Part shown: piece after piece, positions 8,915-21,100 of the stretch
Position numbering within the stretch: the stretch's first letter is position 1
Layout of the letters: every line of letters starts with the position of its first letter
Source: Lysobacterales bacterium 15-68-25
Lineage (GTDB): Bacteria > Pseudomonadota > Gammaproteobacteria > Xanthomonadales > Rhodanobacteraceae
Direction: 5' to 3'
Length of the DNA stretch: 64,000 nucleotides
NCBI GenBank assembly: GCA_002279065.1
Contig: NCKB01000007.1
Span: forward strand, 124,001 to 188,000
Notes under the pieces: generated by a model
The model's database searches: none
What the model saw: the letters and a program-made list of their open reading frames with translations, nothing else
What the model was told of the DNA's origin: nothing
Translations under genes and position numbers: made by a program

Positions 8915-9610
8915 CTAGCCGGCCACGCCGAACAGCATGCCCACGCCGGTGGTGATCGCCATCGCCAGCGCCCCCCAGAAGGTGATACGCGTGGCGCCGG
9001 TGCGCACGCTGGCGCCGCCGGTGCGGGCCGCGACACCGCCGAGCACCGCCAGGAACACCAGCGCGGTGGCGAACACCCAGAGCAGCAAGCCCTTCGGCGG
9101 GGCCAACGCGACCACCAGCAGCGGCAGCGCGGCGCCCGCGGCGAAACTCACCGCAGACGCTATGGCCGCCTGCAGGGGGCGCGCCTTCAGCGTCTCGGTG
9201 ATGCCCAGCTCGTCGCGCATGTGCGCGTCCAGCGCGTCGTGGGCCATCAGTTGCTCGGCCACCTGGCGAGCCAGTTGCGGTTCGAGCCCACGACCGACGT
9301 AGATCGCCGCGAGCTCCTTGTGCTCGCCTTCCACGTCGGTCGCCAGCTCCTGGCGCTCGCGCTCGAGGTCGGCCTTTTCGCTGTCGGACTGCGAGTGCAC
9401 CGACACGTATTCGCCCGCAGCCATCGACATGGCGCCGGCGACCAGTCCTGCGGTGCCAGCGACGAGGATCGCCGGCTGGCTGGCGTGTGCCGCCGCGACG
9501 CCCATCACCAGGCTCGCAGTGGACACGATGCCGTCGTTGGCGCCCAGCACGGCGGCGCGCAGCCAGCCCATGCGCTCGGTGACATGGCGCTCGCGGTGTC
9601 GGTGATGCAT
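8915..9610 (-). CDS. VIT1/CCC1-family iron/manganese transporter
   Basis: The 231-residue protein shows the VIT/CCC1 pattern: a basic, His-rich N terminus (MHHRHRERHVTERMG), the signature LGANDGIVSTASLVMGVA in the first helix, SMAAGEYVSV in the second, a charged cytoplasmic region of about 85 residues rich in Glu (ERERQELATDVEGEHKELA) that in this family binds metal, then three C-terminal TM helices. It would move Fe(II) or Mn(II) out of the cytoplasm. It lies 26 bp downstream of the cytochrome b561 gene on the same strand and meets the glucokinase gene end to end with no spacer. Metal specificity cannot be assigned from sequence. Confidence 0.88.
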   Translation of the reverse strand: MHHRHRERHVTERMGWLRAAVLGANDGIVSTASLVMGVAAAHASQPAILVAGTAGLVAGAMSMAAGEYVSVHSQSDSEKADLERERQELATDVEGEHKELAAIYVGRGLEPQLARQVAEQLMAHDALDAHMRDELGITETLKARPLQAAIASAVSFAAGAALPLLVVALAPPKGLLLWVFATALVFLAVLGGVAARTGGASVRTGATRITFWGALAMAITTGVGMLFGVAG

Positions 9611-9636
9611 TGGTTAACCCCTGTTGTCGCGATCGG

Positions 9637-10176
9637 TCAAAGCATGCGCCGCAAGGTGTTGTCCTTGCGAATGAAGTGGTGCCAGAGCGCACCGAGGATG
9701 TGCAACCCGATCACGTAGTAGAAGATCTCGCCCACCGTGCCGTGGATTTCCTCCCACTGGTGCGCAAGCTCGCGGCTGCCCGGGCCGAACAGCGCCGGCA
9801 GCACCGTGACGCCAAAGATGGAGACCGGCTTGCCCGCGATCTGCAGCGTGGCAATACCCATGATCGGCTGGGCGATCAGGAACAGGTACAGCGCGAGGTG
9901 GGTGATCTTGCTCAACAGCTGGGTCCAGCGCCCGGGCGGCGGCAGGATCGGCGGGTCCACATGTGCGAAACGCACCGCCAGTCGCGGCAAGACCAGCAGC
10001 AGCACGGCGATGCCCGCCAGGAAATGCGCGGCCAGCACGTTGCTGCGCACGTCGCTTCCGCGCGGGAACACCTCATGCAGGTTCACCGCCACGTAGGCGA
10101 TCAGCACGAAGGCGAAGATGGTCCAGTGCAGCCAGCGCAGCGCCGGCGCATACCGGCTGGGCGTCGTCGGGGACAT
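9637..10176 (-). CDS. Cytochrome b561 (CybB-like diheme membrane protein)
   Basis: The 179-residue protein has four TM helices and the heme-ligating His pattern of bacterial CybB: H in the first helix (RWLHWTIF), H50/H54-like residues around HEVFPRGSD and AAHFLAGIA, and a late pair (YVIGLHILGALWHHF). Such proteins pass electrons from the quinone pool to periplasmic partners or to superoxide. AAGGAG lies nine bases before the ATG. It is 29 bp downstream of pgm and 26 bp upstream of the VIT gene, all on the minus strand. A second, unrelated-context b561 gene occurs at 55608. The redox partner is unknown. Confidence 0.88.
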   Translation of the reverse strand: MSPTTPSRYAPALRWLHWTIFAFVLIAYVAVNLHEVFPRGSDVRSNVLAAHFLAGIAVLLLVLPRLAVRFAHVDPPILPPPGRWTQLLSKITHLALYLFLIAQPIMGIATLQIAGKPVSIFGVTVLPALFGPGSRELAHQWEEIHGTVGEIFYYVIGLHILGALWHHFIRKDNTLRRML

Positions 10177-10205
10177 CGGGGCAGGCTCCTTGGGGTTGGC
10201 AGTGG

Positions 10206-11855
<1,650 letters not shown>

Positions 11856-11871
11856 GGGTTCTCGAAGAAGT

Positions 11872-13548
<1,677 letters not shown>

Positions 13549-13637
13549 AGGCGTTCCGTCATCAGTGATTGGCGCAGGTCGTCGGGACCCGGCGGGGAAG
13601 AACATCGGCCCTCTAGAGTAATCCGAAGCCGGCGTAC

Positions 13638-15059
13638 TCAGTGGGCAGACGGAGGCGGCGCGGCCCCGGCGTCCTCCGGACCGGGGGCGGGGTCGTGCCA
13701 CCCCTCCCCGTCCGAAACCAGCGCGGCAGCGCCTTCCGGCCCCCAGCTTCCGCGGCGGTAGGAGGCCACGGGCTCGGGCAGGTCCAGCACCGGATCGACC
13801 ACGGCCCAGGCCGCCTCGACGCTGGCGTCGGAAGTGAACAGCGTGGCGTCGCCGCGCATCGCGTCGCCGAGCAGGCGCTCGTAAGGCGACTGCTGGTCGG
13901 CGCTTTCACGCCGGGCCACCAGCTCCACCGACTGTCCCAGCATGGCCGTCCCCGGCCGCTTCACCCGTGCGCTGGCCGAGATCACCACCTCCGGGCTCAA
14001 CCGGAAGCGGAAGGTGTTCGACTGCGGCGGCTCGATGGTGTCGAAGATCGCCAGCGGCGGCACCTTCAGGTCGACCAGGATCTCGGTGGCGGTGACCGGC
14101 AGGCACTTGCCGGTGCGGATGTAGAACGGTACGCCGGCCCAGCGCCAGGTATCGATGTGCAGGCGCAGGGCGGCGAACGTCTCCACGTTGGAGTCGTCGG
14201 CCACGCCGTGCTCGTCGCGGTAGCCCTCGAACTGGCCGCGCACCACGTCCTGCGCCCGCAGCGGGCGCATGCCGCGGAACAGCCGCAGCTTCTCCGCCTG
14301 CAGCGAGGCGGCATCGTGGCCGACCGGCGCGTCCATCGCCAGCAGCGCGGTCACCTGCAGCAGGTGGTTCTGCACCACGTCGCGGATCGCCCCGGCCTCC
14401 TCGTAGAAGCCGCCGCGCCCCTGCACGCCGAAGTCCTCGGCCATGGTGATCTGCACGCTCTGCACGTAGTCGCGGTTCCACACCGGCTCGAGGAAGGTGT
14501 TGGCGAAACGGAAATACAGCAGGTTCTGCACCGCCTCCTTGCCCAGGTAATGGTCGATGCGGAAGATCGCCGACTCGTCGAAGGCGCCGTGCAGCACGCG
14601 GTTCAACGCCCGAGCCGATGCCAGGTCGCGCCCGAACGGCTTCTCCACCACCACCCGCGCGTCGCGTGCGCAGCCGGAAGCGGCCAGTCCCTGCACCACG
14701 GTCGGGAACAGGCTGGGAGGAATCGCCAGGTAGTGCAGTGGCCGCCGGGCATCACGCAAGACCGAACGCAGCCGGGCGTAGGTCGTGTCATCGGCATAGT
14801 CGCCACTGATGTAATGCAGTTGCCGGCACAGGCGCGCGCAGGCCTCTTCGTCCACCGGACCGGCGTGCTCGAGCGAATCCCGCGCCCGCGCCCGGAACTG
14901 CTCCAGCGTCCAGCCGGAGCGGGCGATCCCGATGATCGGCATGTCCAGCTCGCCGTTCCTCAGCAAGGCCTGCAAAGCGGGGAAGATCTTCTTGTAGGCG
15001 AGGTCGCCGGTGGCACCGAAGAAGACGAAGGCGTCGGAGCTGGAAGTCGCGGGTGTCAT
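13638..15059 (-). CDS. zwf: Glucose-6-phosphate 1-dehydrogenase
   Basis: The 473-residue protein oxidises glucose-6-phosphate to 6-phosphogluconolactone, opening the pentose phosphate and Entner-Doudoroff routes. The N-terminal coenzyme loop reads [28 protein letters not shown] follows, and the substrate/catalytic motif RIDHYLGKE has D169, H170 and K174. YIRTGKCLP and the C-terminal [10 protein letters not shown] are also typical. ATG at 15059 was chosen because it begins just before the Rossmann strand. It heads a probable zwf-pgi-pgm unit. A 28-bp perfect palindrome lies just upstream at 15082-15109. No 6-phosphogluconolactonase gene is visible in the window. Confidence 0.95.
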   Translation of the reverse strand: MTPATSSSDAFVFFGATGDLAYKKIFPALQALLRNGELDMPIIGIARSGWTLEQFRARARDSLEHAGPVDEEACARLCRQLHYISGDYADDTTYARLRSVLRDARRPLHYLAIPPSLFPTVVQGLAASGCARDARVVVEKPFGRDLASARALNRVLHGAFDESAIFRIDHYLGKEAVQNLLYFRFANTFLEPVWNRDYVQSVQITMAEDFGVQGRGGFYEEAGAIRDVVQNHLLQVTALLAMDAPVGHDAASLQAEKLRLFRGMRPLRAQDVVRGQFEGYRDEHGVADDSNVETFAALRLHIDTWRWAGVPFYIRTGKCLPVTATEILVDLKVPPLAIFDTIEPPQSNTFRFRLSPEVVISASARVKRPGTAMLGQSVELVARRESADQQSPYERLLGDAMRGDATLFTSDASVEAAWAVVDPVLDLPEPVASYRRGSWGPEGAAALVSDGEGWHDPAPGPEDAGAAPPPSAH

Positions 15060-15071
15060 CCATGGTCTCGC

Positions 15072-15114
15072 AGTGGGAGAAGCGGGTTGGACGCGCGCGT
15101 CCAACCCGCCCACT
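15072..15114. repeat. Perfect 28-bp palindrome within a longer hairpin, upstream of zwf
   Basis: Arms 15082-15095 and 15096-15109 are exact reverse complements with no spacer (GCGGGTTGGACGCG and its complement). An outer AGTGGG/CCCACT pair (15072-15077, 15109-15114) extends the structure. It lies in the 87-bp gap between the cyclic glucan synthase stop and zwf. With no T-run it is a weak terminator candidate; it could be an operator or an intercistronic RNA hairpin. Confidence 0.6.
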
Positions 15115-15146
15115 ATCCACACGACGCGCATAAGCGACGTTAAGAC

Positions 15147-18100
15147 TCAGGTGTGGATCTCCACCAGATGCTCGCCGCCATCGTCCACCAGGGCCACCAC
15201 GTCGCCCTCGATCGGGCGCCCGTTGATCGTGATGCCACGCACCCGCTCCGGCTCGTCGCTCCGATGCACCACGATGCGGTAATCGGTCTCGCGATGTCGA
15301 TACGCAAGTTTATACGTGCGCCAGTCCGCCGGCAGCACCGGTTCCACGCGCAGGCTTTCGCCTTCCACACGAAGGCCCAGCAGGGATTCCACGATCAACC
15401 GGTACATCCAGCCCGCCGAACCGGTGTACCAGCTCCAGCCGCCGCGTCCCTGGTGCGGCGGCACGCCGTAGACGTCGGCGGCGACCACGTAGGGCTCCAC
15501 CTTGTACACCTCGATGTCGCCCGCGCCGCTGCCGTGGTTGACGGGATTGATCATGCCCAACAGCTCCCATGAGCGGACGCCGTCGCCCAGTGCGGCGAAG
15601 GCCATCGTGGCCCACACCGCGGCGTGCGTGTACTGGCCGCCGTTCTCGCGCACGCCGGGCACATAGCCCTTGATGTAGCCCGGATCGAGGTCGGAGCGAT
15701 CGAATGGCGGCTCCAGCAGTTGGATCAGCCCCGCGCGCCGCTTCACCAGATGCGTGTCGAGCGACTCCATCGCCTGCCGCCGGCGCGCGTCCGGCGCCGC
15801 GCCGGAGAGCACCGACCAGCTCTGCGCGATCGAATCGATGCGGCACTCGAGGTTGGCGCTGGACCCCAGTGGCGTGCCGTCGTCGAAATAGGCGCGGCGA
15901 TACCAGGCGCCGTCCCAGCCATGGGCCTCCAGCGACTCGCGCAGGGCAGCCGCGTCGCTCTCGCACTGCCCGGCGAACCGGCCATCGCCATGCCGGCGCG
16001 CGGTGACGGCGAAGCGCTGGAGCACCTCGTACAGGAAGAAGCCCAGCCAGACGCTCTCCCCTCGCCCCTGTTCGCCCACGCGGTTCATGCCGTCGTTCCA
16101 GTCGCCAGTGCCGATCAGCGGCAGTCCGTGCGGGCCGCGCGCGCGGCTGTGGTTGATGGCGCGCACGCAGTGCTCGTAAAGCGTGGCCGATTGCTCCGAG
16201 CGCGCGGGAAGGTCGTAGTACGACTCCTCCTCACGCTTCACCGGGCGGCCCTCGATAAAGCCCACGCGCTCGTCCAGCACCCCGGTGTCGGCGGTGGCGT
16301 GCACGTAGTGGCTGGTGGCGAGCGCCAGCCACAGATAGTCGTCCGAGCAGTGCGTGCGCACGCCGCGATCGGTGGGCGGATGCCACCAGTGCTGCACGTC
16401 GCCCTCCACGAACTGGTGCGCCGCGCTGAGCAACAGGTGCTGGCGCGCGCTGTAGGGGCTGGCGTGGATCATCGCCATCGAGTCCTGCAACTGGTCGCGG
16501 AAACCGAATGCGCCACCGGACTGGTAGTAACCGCTGCGCGCCCAGAAGCGCGAGGCGATCACCTGGTACATCAGCCAGCCGTTGGCGAGCACGTCCACCG
16601 CCGGATCGGGCGTGCGCACCTGCACCTTGCCCAGCGTCCAGCGCCAGTGCACGCGCACCTCGTCAAGCGCCGCGGCGGCCGCGGCCGAGCCGCGGAGGCG
16701 TTGCACCAGGTCGCTGGCACCCGCCACGTCCTGCGCGGCACCGAGGCGGAATACCACCTCACGCGTCTCGCCCGGCGCCAGCTCGAACGGCACCTGGATC
16801 GCACCACAGGGGTCCAGCCCCGGCCCCAGCCGGCCCGACAGGCCGCTTCGCCCCATCGCCGCCGGTGCACGCATGGTGCCGTTGCGACCGATGAACTCGC
16901 GACGGTCGCCGGTGACGCTGCGCGCGCCGCCGTCCCCGTCAAAGAAGCCCACTCGCCCGCCGAAGTCCATGTGGTAGGCGTTGCGCGCGAACAGCGCGCC
17001 GGTGGCAGGATCGGACTCGGTCACCACGTGCATCGCCGACTTCGCGCGCAGGTCGCCCAGCACCCATTCCACGTAGCCGGTCGCCGACAGCCGACGCGCC
17101 TGGCGGGTGGTGTTGCGCAGGCGCAGCACCGAGAACTTCACCGGCGCGTGCAGCGCCACGTACACCCACAGCTCCGATTCGATACCGTCCTCGACGTGCT
17201 CGAACACCGAATAGCCGAAGCCGTGCCGCGTGACGTAGCGGCCGGTGCCGCGGCGCGGCAGCGGCGTGGGCGACCAGCAATGGCCGCTCTCCTCGTCGCG
17301 CAGGTAGATCGCCTCGCCGCTGGCGTCGGTCACCGGATCGTTGTGCCACGGCGTGAGGCGGAACTCGTGGGCGTTCTCGCTCCAGGTGCAGGCACCGCCG
17401 CTCTCGGAGATCACGCAACCGAAGCCCGGATTGGCCAGAACGTTGCACCACGGCGCCGGCGTGGGACTGCCCGGATGCAGCACGATCACGTACTCGCTTC
17501 CATCCGCGCTGAAGCCGCCATAGGCGTTGGCCAGCTGCAGCGTGGCCAGTTGCGGATCGGGCGCGGATACCGGCGCCACCGGCTCGGGCGCGCGGATGCG
17601 GGTGGGGTCGAAGCGCGGCAGCGGCGGCTCCATCCGGCGACGCTCCAACTGTTCGGTGAGCGAGCCGCGGGTGTCGCTGAGCACCACGCGGGCCACCGAG
17701 CGCACCAACACGCGATCCTCTACCGAAAGTTGCTGCGCGGGGCGCACGAAGATGCCGCCGGGGCGATCGATCAGGCTGGCTTCCGTACCCGACGCAATCA
17801 GGCCCATGATCAGGTCATGCAGCCGCTGGCGGTACCCGGCCTGGTCCTCGTTCCAGATCACCAGGTCCACTGCCAGTCCCTTCAGACGCCAGTACGCGTG
17901 CGCCTGCACCAGCTGGCGCACCAGTTCGATGTTGGCCGGATCGGTCATGCGCAGCAGCACGATCGGCAGGTCACCGGAGATCGACTGACCCCACAGCCCC
18001 GACTGCCCGCGCCGGTTCGCCTGCAGCACGCCCGGCTCGGCGCGCAGCGAAGTGTTGGCGTAGACGATCGACGCCGCCATGCGCTCGTACATCCGGGCAT

Positions 18101-21100
18101 CGCCCGGCACCGCGTTGAGCTGCTGCAGCAGCACCTGGCTGTGGGTCCAGGCCAGGTCGAACACTCGGTCGGCGATGTGGCGGTCGCGGTACTTTTCGGC
18201 CAGATGCCGGCAGGCCTCGTCGCTATCGGCCACGCCGGTGACGATGTCGATGGTGGCCGACTGCTCCGGCGCCAGCGTGATGCGGCAGCGAATCGCCACG
18301 ATGGGATCGAGAACGGAGCCCACGCTGTTGCCAAGCTGCACCTGCAGCCGGTCGCTCAGCGCCCTCGGTCGAACCAGGCTGCGACCGCGACCGATGAAGG
18401 CGGCACGATCGGTCTCGTACGACAGCGACTCCACCCGCACGTCGTGCACCGCCATCAGGTGGCACATCCACGGCACCGCCTCGTTAGCCGAGCGTGGGCG
18501 GCGCGTGCAGATCAACGCCTGCGCCGCGGGCAGCCAGGCCGTTTGCACGAACAGGTTGCTGAAGGCCGGGTGCGTCGCATCGGCCGCCGCCGGCGCAATC
18601 ACCACCTCGGCATAGGTGGTGATCTCGATCGGGCGCGCGGTGCGGCCGCGGTTGGTCAGGCGCACGCGGCGCAGCTCGATGTCGTCCTCGGGGGAGACGA
18701 CGATCTCGGTGTGCGCATCGTAGTCGCGCTCGCGCACGCGGAACTCGGCGCGCGCGTCGGAGAAGATCGCCTCGAAATGCTCAGGCCGGTGCAGCGTCGG
18801 CTGGTGCGCGGTGGACCAGAATGCGCCCGTCTCCACGTCGCGCAGGTAGCAGAACTGGCCCCAGTGGTCACTGCTGATGTCTTCGTGCCAGCGCGTCACC
18901 GCCAGGTCGCGCAGGCGGCTGTAACCGCCGCCGCCGCTGCTCACCATCACGTGGTAGCGACCGTTGGAAAGCAGTTGCACGGCCGGCCGCGGCATGTCCG
19001 GATCGGTGAACACGCGCAGCGTACCCTCGGCCGCGGCAGCGTCCACTGGCTGGATCGGGAAAGCGGTCGCATGGCGATACTCGGCCGCGACCTCCGGCAC
19101 GCGTTCCTGCAGCAGCAGCGCGCCGGCGCGGAACTGCGGATCGGCCCCGAAGCGCTTCTGCATCGGCTGGTCCAGCAGCGCGTAGGCCAGCGAGAGCAGG
19201 CTCATGCCCTGGTGGTGCGCCATGAACGAACGCACCACCACGGCGCTCTGCCCGTGCGGCAGGCGCGCGGGGGTGTAGTCGATCGCTTCGTAGAAACCGA
19301 AGCGACCCAGGCGATCTTCCTGCGCCAGTCGTTCGAGGTTGGCGCAGGCCGCGGCGGGCGCCACCATCATCGCCATCGTGCTTGCGTAGGGCGCCACCAC
19401 CACGTCGTCGCCGAGCCCGCGCTTGAGGCCGAGTCCGGGAACGCCGAACGCGCGGTACTGGTAGTTGAGCTGCACGTCGACCGTGTTGTAGCCGGACTCG
19501 GACACGCCCCACGGCACGCCGAGCTGCTGGCCGTACTCGATCTGCCGCGCCACAGCGGCGTGGCAGGTTTCATCCAGCAGCGTGCCCTCGATACTGGGCA
19601 TCACCAGCATCGGCATCAGATACTCGAACATCGAGCCGGTCCACGACAGCAGCACCGGCCGACCGCGCGTGGTGGTGGTGAGCAGGCGGCCCAACGTGAA
19701 CCAGCCCTCCTGCGGCAACTGGCCCTGGACGATCGCCACGTAATTGGCCAACCTCGCCTCGGAGGCCAGCAGGTCGTAGAAGCCGGCATCGAGCCGGCGC
19801 TCGTCGACGTTGTAGCCGATGCTGAGCAGGTCGCGCCGCCGGTCGTAGAGAAAGCTGAAATCCATCACCGCCATGTCGCCGGCGAGGCGGGCCAGCTGGC
19901 CCAACTCGCCGACGCGCGCGCAGGCGCGATCGGCCACGCAGTCGGTCCCCGGAGCCATCGGCGCCGCACAGGTTGCGAGCTGGCGCAGCGTGGGCATGCC
20001 CTCGGCCAGCGGACTGTCCGCGAGATAGTCCAGCTCGCCGAACACATCGCGCACCTGCTCCACCAGCCGGCCGTACCAGAGTGCGGCCTCATCGGGTGCC
20101 TCAGCCGGGACGTGCGTGCGCATGGCGAGGACGCCGGCTTGGATCGGACGTAACGCATCGCGGGCCTGCACCAGCGTGCGGGGCGGTGCGTCGCGCGCCT
20201 CGTCCAGCCGCTGCAGCAGCTCGCCACAGGTGGCGACCAGGAAGTCGTTGTCCGGCCTCGCGCCGGCCAGCAGGTCGAGGGTGTCGGCAAGACCATCGAG
20301 CAGGCGCGGATGGAATACCGGCGCGTCGATCAGGGCGAGTAGCCCGGAGCGAAGGGTCAGCAGGTGGCCGGCCAGGTTGCCGCTGTCGACGCTCGATACG
20401 TATTGCGGCGCCAGCGGCTGCAGCGATACGGTGTCGTACCAGTTGAAAAAGTGCCCGCGGTAGCGCGACAGCCTCTGCATGGTATGCAGCGTGTCGGCGG
20501 TGCGTTGGATCAGCCGGCCGGCGGTGATGTAGCCGAAATCGTAGGCGGCCAGGTTGGACAGCAGCGCCAGCCCGATGTTGGTCGGCGAGGTGCGGTGGGC
20601 GATCGTCTCGGCGGGATGCTCCTGCATGTTGTCCGGCGGTAGCGCGTTGTCGTGGCTGCCCACGTGAACCTCGAAGAAGCCCCAGATACGCCGCGCCAGC
20701 ATGCGCAGGAAACGCTGCTGGGTGGCGGTGGGCGCGAACACCTCGCGCCGACGCGGCCGACCGGAGAACAACACCAGCCACGGAGCCAGCGCCCACAGCG
20801 CAAGCAGTGGCACGGCCACTGGCAGCGCCGGCAGGCGCAGCACGGCGAGCGCCACCGCCGCTGCGATCGCCAGCGCCGGATTGATCCACATCCGGCGCAG
20901 CACCTGCGTCAGCGGGCCGCGGGCATCGCGCGTGCAGTCGCGCGATGCCCGCCACTGCAGCAGGTGGCGCCGGCTCACGCCCATCCGCCACAGGCTGCGC
21001 ACCACCGCATCGAGGCTGTAGAGCGCCTCGTGCGGCAGCGTCATGACCCAGAATCCCGCGCGCATGCCCTGCGCGCCCCCCGCGCGCGCGACCACGCGCA

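Noticed and set aside
15624..20153. A 1509-codon open frame on the plus strand opposite the cyclic glucan synthase gene
   Set aside because: It has low-complexity composition rich in Arg, His, Gln and Ala, no domain, and mirrors the codon structure of the real gene. Such antisense frames are expected at this G+C content.
20396..20403. ATACGTAT core palindrome inside the cyclic glucan synthase gene
   Set aside because: It matches only the central eight bases of the sugar-locus operator, the flanks differ and it lies deep in coding sequence, so chance is the likelier explanation.
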